Below are positions 54,655 through 62,670 of a stretch of 64,000 nucleotides of DNA, piece by piece. A program made the position numbers and the translations under genes. The notes below the pieces were generated by a model. That model searched no databases. It was not told the DNA's origin and was given only the letters and a program-made list of their open reading frames with translations. Origin of the DNA: Anaerolineales bacterium (GTDB lineage: Bacteria; Chloroflexota; Anaerolineae; Anaerolineales; UBA11579); the NCBI GenBank assembly GCA_019637755.1, contig JAHBVC010000001.1:682001-746000 (forward strand), in the 5' to 3' direction. The first letter of the stretch is position 1; every line of letters starts with the position of its first letter.

Positions 54655-55372
54655 TTTTTCTCACCACCACCAATACGGAAGTGCCGATGGGTAAGTTTAC
54701 CCAGCGCAGCACTTGCATTTCCAACCACGAGAGCCAGTATAAGGGTTCATTGATTAGGCCAGGGAAAAGGCGCACATCGGAGCGACTGACGCCTTGACCG
54801 GGTTTGTTAAACAGCTTGCGCAGGGCCATCAAAGGAAATAAAAGGAAGAAGAGATAGCTGCCCCGCAGAAACTGCACCGGCTGGCCGGCGAACAGGCTGC
54901 GCAGTTGCGTGAGATTGAAGCGGCGTACGGAGTTGACCGCGCGGTCGTGCTCACTGTAGAGCCACTGGTGGGCGGCCATCAGGAACAGGGCCTGGCCGCC
55001 GGGGCGTAGCACGCGCAGAGCATTCGCAACCAACTCGTGCGGATTCACCGAACCGACCTCGAGCACATCAATGCAAGTGAGCAGATCGAAGCTATTGGCG
55101 GCAAAGGGCAACTGGTTGCCGCTGGCGCGCAGCACTGGGCCAACCTGGCGCGCCTGGCTGAAGCGCACGGCTTCGCTGGCGTAATCCAAGCCGGTGACCT
55201 GGTAGCCGGCACGCTGCAGCGCGCTGAGCAGGCCGCCGGTGCCACAGCCCAGCTCCAGCAGGCGCTGGCCGGAAGGCGTGGGCAGCAAGCGCCGCACCGC
55301 CAAGTGAACCGCGCGCAGCCACCACAAGCGCTGCTCGGCAGCATGCAGATACTGGTATTCAGCCGCCTGCAT
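54647..55372 (-). CDS. Class I SAM-dependent methyltransferase, UbiE/COQ5-like
   Basis: A 241-residue protein with motif I LLELGCGTGGLLSAL (about 38-52), VTGLDYASEAVRFSQ, DLLTCIDVLEVG and RVLRPGGQALFLM. The C-terminal quarter is hydrophobic and basic (YLFFLLFPLMALRKLF), suggesting membrane association. It overlaps both neighbours by a few bases (ATG within the Dpm1-like stop region), so the three genes form one translationally coupled operon likely making a modified polyprenyl-sugar. Confidence 0.85.
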   Translation of the reverse strand: MQAAEYQYLHAAEQRLWWLRAVHLAVRRLLPTPSGQRLLELGCGTGGLLSALQRAGYQVTGLDYASEAVRFSQARQVGPVLRASGNQLPFAANSFDLLTCIDVLEVGSVNPHELVANALRVLRPGGQALFLMAAHQWLYSEHDRAVNSVRRFNLTQLRSLFAGQPVQFLRGSYLFFLLFPLMALRKLFNKPGQGVSRSDVRLFPGLINEPLYWLSWLEMQVLRWVNLPIGTSVLVVVRKND

Positions 55373-56094
55373 TAATCTCGCCCGGTGAGGAAACGCAGGC
55401 GCAGGCTAAAGATCCGCAGGATATAGCGCAACCCGGTGATAAAAAAGCTGATCAGCGAAGGGGCCGATTTGGACACACCCACGCTGCGATCGCGAAAGGC
55501 ATAGCCGACCTCTTTGATGCGCAGGCCGGCGCGATGGGCATCGTAGATAAACTCAATGAAATAATCGCCGTACCCAAAAGGAATCAAGGTGACGTAATCG
55601 AACACTTCTCGGCGAATGGCAATGAAACCGCTGTCGTAATCGCGCACCGCATTGTTGAGCACGATACGCGCCAAGGCGTTGATCGCGCGGCTGGCCAGGG
55701 TGCGCACGGGGTGGCGGTTATCGCTGCCGCCTTCCACATAGCGCGAGCCGATAGCAATGTGATCGTGATCCAACTGCTCGATCAGCTGGTTCATCACCGC
55801 CGCGGGCATGGTCATGTCGGCATCCATCCAGCCGAGAATATCGCCACGCGCCTCAAGGATGCCGCGATGGAAAGCGGCGGCCAGGCCGCGCGCTTTGCGG
55901 CGGATCAGGCGCAGGTTGGGATGCTGCAGCGCCGCCACCAGATCGGCAGTGCCATCCGGTGAGGCATCATCCACCACGATGACTTCCAGCGGGGCCGGGA
56001 TGGCGGCATACAACGCTTCGATCAGGGCAGTGATGTGCTCTTTCTCGTTATAGGTAGGGACAATGATGGAAACCAGGCTATCTTTGGGGCGCAT
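55372..56094 (-). CDS. Polyprenol-phosphate mannosyltransferase-like GT2 (Dpm1/Ppm1 type)
   Basis: A 240-residue GT-A enzyme: VSIIVPTYNEKEHI, VVDDASPDGTADLV, GWMDADMTMP (metal-binding DAD) and the family element GSRYVEGG. RIKEVGYAFRDRSVGVSK near the end is diagnostic of Dpm1-like synthases that charge polyprenyl phosphate with a sugar. There is a hydrophobic C-terminal end but no second domain. It leads the operon with the two methyltransferases. A GGGGG ribosome-site-like tract and TATACT lie upstream. Confidence 0.9.
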   Translation of the reverse strand: MRPKDSLVSIIVPTYNEKEHITALIEALYAAIPAPLEVIVVDDASPDGTADLVAALQHPNLRLIRRKARGLAAAFHRGILEARGDILGWMDADMTMPAAVMNQLIEQLDHDHIAIGSRYVEGGSDNRHPVRTLASRAINALARIVLNNAVRDYDSGFIAIRREVFDYVTLIPFGYGDYFIEFIYDAHRAGLRIKEVGYAFRDRSVGVSKSAPSLISFFITGLRYILRIFSLRLRFLTGRD

Positions 56095-56148
56095 AGACCC
56101 CCAAGTATAAATTATCCCTAGCGTATACTTGCAGCTTCGGAGATTTCT

Positions 56149-57054
56149 ATGCCCATGCGATTCATTGGTGAGTTGGCCGGGCTGGCGACGGCGATTTTCT
56201 TTGCTGGTGGCGCCAGCTTCTTTACATTGAGCTCGCGCCTGGCGGGCTCACAAGTGGTCAACCGCACGCGCTTGCTGGCGGCCACCCTGATCCTGCTAAT
56301 GATCCACTCCCTGCTGTATGGTGGCCCGATCCCGCAGGCGGAGGACACGCGCTGGATCTGGCTGGGCCTCTCCGGTGTGATCGGCCTGACCTTGGGCGAT
56401 GCGGCGTTGTTCCAGGCCTTCGTGCAGTTGGGAGCGCGCCTCACCATGCTGGTCTTCAGCACCGCCCCTGTAGTGGCGGCCATCCTGGGCTATTTCCTCT
56501 TCGGCGAAACCCTCGGCGCGCTGCAATTGCTGGGCATGCTGCTGAGTCTGGGCGGTGTACTGTGGGTCGTCTCGGAGCAAGAAGGCGGCGAGCGCGGCCA
56601 TGCCGAGCGGCGTGTGTATCTGGCCGGGCTCGGCTTCGCCTTCCTGGCGGCGCTGGGGCAGGCGCTGGGCACGATCACAGCCAAGTTTGGCCTGGCGGGT
56701 GAGTTCCCGGCGCTTTCGGCACAAGTGATGCGCATGCTGGCGGCCACGGGCAGCATTTGGCTGTTTGCCATCCTGCGCCGCCAAGTTAGGCCTACGCTGC
56801 GCACACTGCGCAGCCAGCCCAAAGCTTTGGGGCTGCTGCTGATCGGTGCGCTGTTCGGCCCGATCAGCGGGGTATGGCTCTCCTTGGTTTCGATCCAGAA
56901 TACGGAGGTGGGCGTTGCCAGCACGCTGATCGCCATGGTGCCGATCTTCCTGCTGCCGATCGGCTATTTCGTCTTCAAGGAGAAGCTGAGCGTGCGCGGG
57001 ATTGCTGGCACGCTGCTGGCATTGGCGGGAGTAGGCATCTTGTTCCTCGCATGA
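56149..57054 (+). CDS. EamA/DMT-family transporter
   Basis: A 301-residue protein with ten transmembrane segments in two homologous halves (EamA repeats), the second ending GLLLIGALFGPISGVWLSL and YFVFKEKLSVRGIAGTLLALAG. The drug/metabolite transporter superfamily exports amino acids, nucleotides or other small molecules; the substrate is not predictable. GGAG is close to the ATG at 56149. It is divergent from the Dpm1-like operon and followed after 15 bases by the DapA-like gene. Confidence 0.9.
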   Translation: MPMRFIGELAGLATAIFFAGGASFFTLSSRLAGSQVVNRTRLLAATLILLMIHSLLYGGPIPQAEDTRWIWLGLSGVIGLTLGDAALFQAFVQLGARLTMLVFSTAPVVAAILGYFLFGETLGALQLLGMLLSLGGVLWVVSEQEGGERGHAERRVYLAGLGFAFLAALGQALGTITAKFGLAGEFPALSAQVMRMLAATGSIWLFAILRRQVRPTLRTLRSQPKALGLLLIGALFGPISGVWLSLVSIQNTEVGVASTLIAMVPIFLLPIGYFVFKEKLSVRGIAGTLLALAGVGILFLA

Positions 57055-57057
57055 CCT

Positions 57058-57063
57058 TATAAT
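57058..57063 (+). promoter_or_regulatory. -10 element TATAAT, leaderless DapA-like gene
   Basis: A perfect TATAAT ends 6 bases before the ATG at 57070 and sits right after the transporter stop codon. Confidence 0.7.
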
Positions 57064-57069
57064 CAGGCC

Positions 57070-57948
57070 ATGCCCTCCCCAAACCTCACCCATCCATTAT
57101 CCGGCGTGTACGCCGCGGCGGTCACTCCACTGCACCCTGACGATACGCCGGATCTGGCCGCCTGGCCAGCGCTGCTAGGCTTCTTGGCCGAGCGCGGCGC
57201 CCACGGAGCGCTGCTGCTCGGCACCACCGGCGAGGGCACCAGCTTCTCGGCCGCGGAGCGCGTGGCGATCTTCAAGGCGGCCGCGGCGGCCCGCCCCGAG
57301 GAGTTTCGCCTGCTAGCGGGCACGGGCACGCCTAGCCTGAGTGAGACGATTGCGCTCAACCAGACGGCCTACGAACTAGGCTTTGAGGCGACGGTAGTGC
57401 TGCCGCCCTATTTTGTGCGCAACGCCAGCGAAGACGGCTTGTTTGATTGGTATAGCCAAGTGATCGAACGCAGTGTGCCTGAGGGCCGCTGGCTGCTGGG
57501 TTATCACATCCCTGCGCTGAGCGGCGTGCCGCTGCCGCTCAGCCTGCTGCAGCGCCTGCACGCCGCCTACCCTACGCGCTTTGCCGGCTTGAAAGACTCC
57601 ACAGGCGATCTGGCTTCCGCCGCGGCGTATGCCGCGGGGCTGCCGGGCTGCGCGGTGCTGGTGGGCAACGACAAGCTGATGACCAGCGGCCTGCAAGCCG
57701 GTGCGGCCGGGGCGATCACGGCGCTGGCCAACCTGCGCTGCGGTGAACTGCGCGCGGTTTACGAGGGCTTCTTGTGGAACACGGATGCCAGCGAGCACCA
57801 GGCCACGCTGGACGCGGCGCGTGCGGCGATGGACGCCATGCCGCCAGCGCCGGCCTACCTCAAGGCGATGCTGCACACGCAACACGGCCTGCCGCACTGG
57901 CCAGTGCGCAGCCCGCTGCGTAACTTCTCTGCCGAGCAGGTGCAATAG
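57070..57948 (+). CDS. DapA/NAL-family class I aldolase
   Basis: A 292-residue Schiff-base aldolase/lyase. LLGTTGEGTSFSAAER (pyruvate-carboxylate loop, about 48-63) and the Schiff-base Lys in FAGLKDSTGDL (about 170) are clear. The usual Tyr-containing YNxPxxT element reads YHIPALSGVPL, so it is probably not the lysine-pathway DapA; N-acetylneuraminate lyase, KDG aldolase or related sugar-acid enzymes are alternatives. No other lysine genes are near. A LacI regulator is next on the opposite strand. Confidence 0.85.
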   Translation: MPSPNLTHPLSGVYAAAVTPLHPDDTPDLAAWPALLGFLAERGAHGALLLGTTGEGTSFSAAERVAIFKAAAAARPEEFRLLAGTGTPSLSETIALNQTAYELGFEATVVLPPYFVRNASEDGLFDWYSQVIERSVPEGRWLLGYHIPALSGVPLPLSLLQRLHAAYPTRFAGLKDSTGDLASAAAYAAGLPGCAVLVGNDKLMTSGLQAGAAGAITALANLRCGELRAVYEGFLWNTDASEHQATLDAARAAMDAMPPAPAYLKAMLHTQHGLPHWPVRSPLRNFSAEQVQ

Positions 57949-57957
57949 CCCCGCGCG

Positions 57958-58953
57958 CTAGGCAGATTCGCGGATCACCAGTTCGGAAGGAAGTATCTTT
58001 GAGAGCGGCTGTGTTGGCTGGCGCCCGATCAGCTGCATGAGCATATCCACCGCGTGGCGCCCCAACTCAGCAATCGGCTGCGCAATGGTGGTGAGCGCTG
58101 GCTTGTGGTTGGCTGCAAAGGGCGCGTCATCAAAACCCACGATGGCCACATCCTGTGGCACACGCATGCCCTGCTCGTGTAGGTAACGGATGGCTCCGGC
58201 GGCCATGGCATCGTTAGTGGCAAAGACCGCATCTGGCCTGTAGGGCGCGATCTTTTGCATGGCCGTATACCCGCCCTCTTCTACAAAACCACCCGCGGCA
58301 ATCAGGTTCTCGTCCACCGTTATGCCTGCCTCGCCCAGCGCGGCACGGTAAGCCTCGAGGCGCTGGCGCTGAACCAGAGTGCCCTCCACGCCGGTGATGG
58401 TGGCAATCCGCTTATGGCCAGTTGCGATGAGGTAGTTGATGGCCCGGCGGGTGCCCTCTTCATTATCAATATCCACATAGTTAACCGGCAGTGTGCCCGG
58501 ATAACGGCCAATGAGGACAAAAGGGATCTGCGACTGGTGCAGTGCGGCGACGATCGGATCACGGTCTTGTAGGGAGGAGACAATCACCCCGTCAAGAAGG
58601 TCGTTGCTCAGGATCTGGGTAATGCTTCTGCGTTCGTGTTCTGGCTCGCCCAACCAAAGCATCACCGAGTGATTGAGCTGATTGCTGTGATGGGTGACAC
58701 TTTGCACCAGAATTGGGAAGAAGGGCTCGCCGAACAGGCTGGAGACGCGAATGGGAATCACCAGGCCAATTACGCTGGTGCGGCCGCCAGCCAGCTTGCG
58801 GGCGGCGCGATTGGGCACGTAGTTATTTGAAGAAACTACCTCGAGCACACGCTGGCGCGTACTGTCCTTGACATTGGGGTCATTGTTGATCACCCGAGAA
58901 ACGGTGGAACGCGAAACCCCTGCTTGTCTGGCGATTTCTTCAATCCTGCTCAT
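57958..58953 (-). CDS. LacI-family transcriptional regulator
   Basis: A 331-residue repressor. Residues 1-50 are the LacI helix-turn-helix and hinge (EEIARQAGVSRSTVSRVIN, then VPNRAARKLAGG). The rest is the periplasmic-binding-protein-like effector domain (IGLVIPI, FVLIGRYPG, DAVFATNDAMAAGAI, IVGFDDAPFA). GGAGG supports the ATG at 58953. It is divergent from the FAD oxidoreductase gene and convergent with the DapA-like gene; the operator-like site between the divergent genes makes those the likely targets. The effector is probably a sugar or sugar acid. Confidence 0.95.
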   Translation of the reverse strand: MSRIEEIARQAGVSRSTVSRVINNDPNVKDSTRQRVLEVVSSNNYVPNRAARKLAGGRTSVIGLVIPIRVSSLFGEPFFPILVQSVTHHSNQLNHSVMLWLGEPEHERRSITQILSNDLLDGVIVSSLQDRDPIVAALHQSQIPFVLIGRYPGTLPVNYVDIDNEEGTRRAINYLIATGHKRIATITGVEGTLVQRQRLEAYRAALGEAGITVDENLIAAGGFVEEGGYTAMQKIAPYRPDAVFATNDAMAAGAIRYLHEQGMRVPQDVAIVGFDDAPFAANHKPALTTIAQPIAELGRHAVDMLMQLIGRQPTQPLSKILPSELVIRESA

Positions 58954-58998
58954 TGCCTCCCCAGCCAAGGTACATAGTGATGATCGGGTGTGCACAAA

Positions 58999-59016
58999 AA
59001 TTATAACGCTTACACC
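58999..59016. promoter_or_regulatory. LacI-type operator overlapping a -10 element
   Basis: TTATAACGCTTACA (59001-59014) has the central CG and right half of the LacI-family consensus TGTAANCGNTTACA, with an imperfect left half. The minus-strand TATAAT (59005-59000), the likely -10 of the regulator, lies inside it, so autoregulation plus control of the divergent oxidoreductase is plausible. Confidence 0.6.
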
Positions 59017-59043
59017 CCCGGCAACTTGTGGTTGAATCGTCCA

Positions 59044-60405
59044 ATGAGCAAACAATCTGCCGAGATCGTGATTTGTGGCGCCGGGATTTTGGGCGTTAGC
59101 ACGGCCTATGCCCTGGCACAGCAGGGCATAAAAGATATCGTCATGATCGACGAGCGCCCGCCACTGACGCTCACCTCGGATAAATCCAGCGAGTGCTACC
59201 GCAACTGGTGGCCTGGCCCGGGCGATGCGATGGTGCAGTTGATGAACCGCAGCATCACACTGATGGAAGCACGCGCCGCGGCCTGCAACAACATGTTCAA
59301 GCTCAACCGGCGCGGTTACCTCTACGTCACCACCGATGCGCAGCAGATCGCGGGTTTGCGCGCCGCGGCCGCGGAGGCCGCGCAATTGGGCGCCGGCGCC
59401 CTGCGTGAGCACGCCGCGGGCAGCGCCAGCTACCAGCCGCAGCATGCCGAGGGCTATGAAGGGCCTGACGGCTCAGACCTGATCACAGACCCGGCACTGA
59501 TCCAGCAACACTTTCCCTACCTGGCACCGGAGACGGCAGGCGTGTTGCATGTGCGCCGGGCTGGCTGGCTGAGCGCGCAGAGTTATGGCATGTGGATGTG
59601 GGAGCAAGCGCGTGCGGCTGGCGTTAAGCTGATCACAGGCTGCGTGGTGGGCGTAGACATCCAAAACGGTGCGGTGAGTGCGGTGCGTTTGGCCGATGGC
59701 ACCGTCATTGAGACCAGCACCTTTGTAAATGCCGCCGGGCCGCACATTGCCTCAGTGGGCAAGCTGCTGGGTATTGAAGTGCCCGTCTATAACGAACTGC
59801 ACCTCAAGGCGGCCTTTAACGACAACTTGGCGGCGGTGGGGCGAGATGCGCCGCTGGTGATCTGTGCCGATGAGCAGGAGTTGCCCTGGGGCGAGGACGA
59901 GCGCGCCATGCTGGCCGAGGATCCTGAGACGGCCTGGCTGCTCGGCCGCTTGCCTTCCGGCGCCCACACGCGCCCAGAAGGCGATGCCGCCGCACAAAGT
60001 ATCCTGATCCTGTGGGATGTGCACAACGAGAAAGTAGAGCCCAGCTTCCCGATCGCAGACGACCCGCTGTACGCCGAAACGGCGATCCGCGGCCTAGGGC
60101 GCATTCTGCCCGGCATGCGCGGCTACCTGGAGCGCATGCCGCGCCCCAGCGTGGATGGCGGCTACTACACCAAAACGCAGGAGAACCGCCCGCTGGCCGG
60201 GCCGCTGGGCGTGCAGGGCGCCTATATCATCGGCGCGGCGTCTGGCTACGGCATCATGGCCGCCGCCGGCCTGGCGGAGCTGGTGGCTGGGCACATTAGC
60301 GGGGGCGAGCTACCCGGCTATGCCCCGCTATTTAGCCTGCAACGTTATGAGGATGCTAGCTACCAAGCGTTACTAGCCAACTGGGGCGAGAGCTGGCAGT
60401 TGTAG
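59044..60405 (+). CDS. FAD-dependent oxidoreductase (DAO family)
   Basis: A 453-residue flavoprotein of the glycine/D-amino-acid oxidase (DAO) type. The dinucleotide fold is EIVICGAGILGVSTAYALAQQGI (seen as residues 6-28) and the second FAD contact is VNAAGPHIASVGKLLGI (about 240). It ends PLAGPLGVQGAYIIGAASGYGIMAAAGLAELVAG. Substrates of this family are secondary or tertiary amines such as sarcosine. The start at 59044 is preferred since the fold begins there; TTGAAT ends 6 bases before it. Its 3' end has a second, broken copy 650 bases downstream. Confidence 0.88.
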   Translation: MSKQSAEIVICGAGILGVSTAYALAQQGIKDIVMIDERPPLTLTSDKSSECYRNWWPGPGDAMVQLMNRSITLMEARAAACNNMFKLNRRGYLYVTTDAQQIAGLRAAAAEAAQLGAGALREHAAGSASYQPQHAEGYEGPDGSDLITDPALIQQHFPYLAPETAGVLHVRRAGWLSAQSYGMWMWEQARAAGVKLITGCVVGVDIQNGAVSAVRLADGTVIETSTFVNAAGPHIASVGKLLGIEVPVYNELHLKAAFNDNLAAVGRDAPLVICADEQELPWGEDERAMLAEDPETAWLLGRLPSGAHTRPEGDAAAQSILILWDVHNEKVEPSFPIADDPLYAETAIRGLGRILPGMRGYLERMPRPSVDGGYYTKTQENRPLAGPLGVQGAYIIGAASGYGIMAAAGLAELVAGHISGGELPGYAPLFSLQRYEDASYQALLANWGESWQL

Positions 60406-60440
60406 ATAGCAAGTGATCAACGACAGGCAGGAGGGAGAGT

Positions 60441-61004
60441 ATGCCTAGGCGAAAACGCAACACATCTGACGCAGCTGAGCTTGTTTGGAACATGGCATGG
60501 CTTATCTTGCTGGGTTTGTTTGGCACCCTGCCCTGGCTGCGTTCCCTGGCCTATGTCTTGATCGGCGCTGGGGTAGTGGTAGTAATTTGGCGGCTGGTAC
60601 GCTACTTCAAGTTCACCCGTCCATTGAACATCGCCCAGGTCGACGAGATGAGCGGGCCAGAATTTGAGCGCTTTATTGCAAAGTTATTAGCCTACCAAGG
60701 ATATGAGGTTAGGTGCATTGGTGGGCTTGATGATTATGGTGTTGACCTGATCGCCAGCCGCGGTGGCCGCAAACACGCCATACAAGCCAAACGTTGGAAG
60801 CAACCGGTAAGCATAGAGGCGGTGCGCGCCGCCATTGCAGGCATGGCTTATCACCACTGTGATCGCGCCGTAGTGATTACGAGTAGCCACTTCACTAGAC
60901 CCGCCAAAGAGTTGGCGAGGGGGACCCAGTGTTTACTGATTGACCGCCAGCAGCTCGCCTTAGAGATTGGCAAATGGCAGCAGGCACAAAAACCTAGCTC
61001 CTAG
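60441..61004 (+). CDS. Membrane-anchored Mrr-like restriction endonuclease domain protein
   Basis: A 187-residue protein with two transmembrane helices (about 16-33 and 36-51) and a C-terminal Mrr/RecB-type nuclease domain. EMSGPEFERFIAKLL (Glu), DYGVDLIAS (Asp) and AIQAKRW (Q-x-K) give the catalytic E-D-QxK set, followed by YHHCDRAVVITSSHFTRPAKELA. Such proteins may cleave foreign or damaged DNA at the membrane. AGGAGG precedes the ATG. Base use is more AT-rich than in its neighbours, and the gene is bracketed by the intact and remnant 3' ends of the FAD oxidoreductase gene. Confidence 0.85.
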   Translation: MPRRKRNTSDAAELVWNMAWLILLGLFGTLPWLRSLAYVLIGAGVVVVIWRLVRYFKFTRPLNIAQVDEMSGPEFERFIAKLLAYQGYEVRCIGGLDDYGVDLIASRGGRKHAIQAKRWKQPVSIEAVRAAIAGMAYHHCDRAVVITSSHFTRPAKELARGTQCLLIDRQQLALEIGKWQQAQKPSS

Positions 61005-61078
61005 ACTATGCCCTAGCGCGCTACCAAGATGCTAGCTACCAGCGGCGCGGCTAACTGGGGCGAGAGCTGGCAGTTGTA
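61004..61078 (+). pseudogene. Diverged copy of the FAD oxidoreductase 3' end
   Basis: Directly after the Mrr-like stop the sequence encodes DYALARYQDASYQ, then after a frame change ANWGESWQL and a stop. The intact oxidoreductase ends RYEDASYQALLANWGESWQL. The final 26 bases before the stop's last base are identical in both (61053-61078 against 60378-60403); the part before has gaps. It is a displaced or duplicated gene end. Confidence 0.85.
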
Positions 61079-61154
61079 AACACCAGTGATCAGTGATGAG
61101 TAATCAGTAATAAGGAACCGGTAACTCAGTAACTGATTGGTTCCTAGCAGTTAC
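61079..61154. repeat. Simple GTGATCA/TAATCAGTAA repeats and a hairpin
   Basis: Degenerate GTGATCA, GTAATCA and GTAACT repeats run to about 61135. AGGAACC/GGTTCCT forms a stem at about 61113-61146. It may act as a weak terminator for the converging mannosyltransferase gene. Confidence 0.5.
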
Positions 61155-62453
61155 CTATCCCGCCCACATATCAAAGCTAAACAGCGCTGCCATGATGCTC
61201 ATCAAGAGCAGGCTAACCATGCTCCAGGAGCGGTCAAAGGCGGCATGCTTGCCGGCACGCGCCAACAACAGGAATACCGAAGGCGCCACGAGAATGTAAC
61301 GATACATCCCCTGCGCCTGACCACTGGTGAAGGAGACGAACACCACCGCCAGGCCGAACAAAGCCAGATCCGGATGGCGGCGCAAACCGAGCAGGCAGGC
61401 CACAAAGCCGGAGAGGATGCCGGCTAGCTCCAGCGCGTAGTACGCCGAGGATTGCGACACGCCGGCACGCAGAGTCTCGAGCACCACGCCCCAGTTGTAA
61501 ACGGTCTTACCCCATTCCAGCAAACCGCGGCCAAACCACACATCTTCCACAATGGTGAAGGCCTGCCCATAGTACGAGATACGCCACAGGCCAAAGGCCA
61601 GCACGGGTGCAGAGACCGTCAGCAGGCCAGCTAGCGCCCGCCAGGAGAATTGCTTAGGCTGCAACTGTTTCCATGCCCCACTTTGCACCCAGTGATACAG
61701 CAGCGGCAGCACCAGCAAAACGCCCACCGCACGCGCATAGGTAGCCAGCACAGCCAGTGCAGCCGCCCAGGCGAACCGCTTGCGCCGCGCCATCACGAGC
61801 GACCAGAAGGCCAGCCCCACAAACAAGCCCTCGGTATACACCTGTGCGAGGAAGAACCCGCTGGGGAAGATGACCAAATAGAAAGCCGCCCGCAACCCAC
61901 CCTCTTCGCCCAGCTCATCTTTGGCCAACTGATACAAGGCCAGCATGCCCGCCAGCGCGCCCAGCAGCGAGATGGTGACGCCGGCCAGGCTGGCGGTGGC
62001 GACCGGGTTCATACCCAGCAAACTAAGCGGCGCGCTAAGGGCGCGCATGCTCAGCGGGTACAAGGGGAAGAAGGCCAGGCTCATCGAGAGGCGTTCGCCA
62101 GGCGCCACGCTGGCCGGCGGGCTGAAGGGCCAGAATGGCAGTTGTGCATTGGCGCTATCAAAGTAGCCATCCACCTGGCGGATATTGCTGGAATGGTAGC
62201 CCTCGTTGGCAATCGCCAGATAAAACTCTGAATCCCAGGATACATGGGTATTCAGAAAAGGTTCGTTCAGGTAGAGCTTATCAGCCTGGGCACCGGCGCG
62301 CGTCTCTTGCGGCGTCCATTCAATAGCATAGTCCGGCCGCGCCAGCTCCAGCCGGGCGGGCAGATAGGCCTGGAAGGCGAGCATTGCAAAAACCCAACCG
62401 GCCCAGATCCAGGCCACGGTGCGATGAGCGGGAGTATTGAAAAATGAGCGCAT
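61155..62453 (-). CDS. Gpi18/PIG-V-like mannosyltransferase (GT-C)
   Basis: A 432-residue polytopic protein, about ten hydrophobic segments. The GT-C signature is the first extracellular loop with WDSEFYLAIANEGY (about 72-85, catalytic Asp), then FFPLYPLSMR and FPSGFFLAQVYTEGLF, all typical of bacterial proteins related to Gpi18/PIG-V mannosyltransferases that use polyprenyl-phosphate-mannose. The Dpm1-like synthase 5 kb away could supply that donor. Confidence 0.85.
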   Translation of the reverse strand: MRSFFNTPAHRTVAWIWAGWVFAMLAFQAYLPARLELARPDYAIEWTPQETRAGAQADKLYLNEPFLNTHVSWDSEFYLAIANEGYHSSNIRQVDGYFDSANAQLPFWPFSPPASVAPGERLSMSLAFFPLYPLSMRALSAPLSLLGMNPVATASLAGVTISLLGALAGMLALYQLAKDELGEEGGLRAAFYLVIFPSGFFLAQVYTEGLFVGLAFWSLVMARRKRFAWAAALAVLATYARAVGVLLVLPLLYHWVQSGAWKQLQPKQFSWRALAGLLTVSAPVLAFGLWRISYYGQAFTIVEDVWFGRGLLEWGKTVYNWGVVLETLRAGVSQSSAYYALELAGILSGFVACLLGLRRHPDLALFGLAVVFVSFTSGQAQGMYRYILVAPSVFLLLARAGKHAAFDRSWSMVSLLLMSIMAALFSFDMWAG

Positions 62454-62496
62454 GATGATTCCTTGCTAAAAGATGGCGAACTATACACCAGTCTGC

Positions 62497-62525
62497 TTGA
62501 CATTCGGGCACTTCCCCTGTATGCT
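62497..62525 (+). promoter_or_regulatory. Promoter of the DEAD-box helicase gene
   Basis: TTGACA (62497-62502) and TATGCT (62520-62525) are exactly 17 bases apart, giving a transcript with a leader of about 140 bases. The leader has a CCGCCACG/CGTGGCGG hairpin at 62616-62633. Long leaders are common in cold-inducible helicase genes. Confidence 0.8.
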
Positions 62526-62670
62526 CTCACGGTCTTATTCAACTATCGTTATTCGGCAGTCGCTGCTGTTCTGCGCCAACACCTGGCAACGTTGTCTTTG
62601 AACTCAGTCTGGAAGCCGCCACGTCCGTGGCGGGACACCCCATAGACTTCTGAATACACAAAGGAATACT

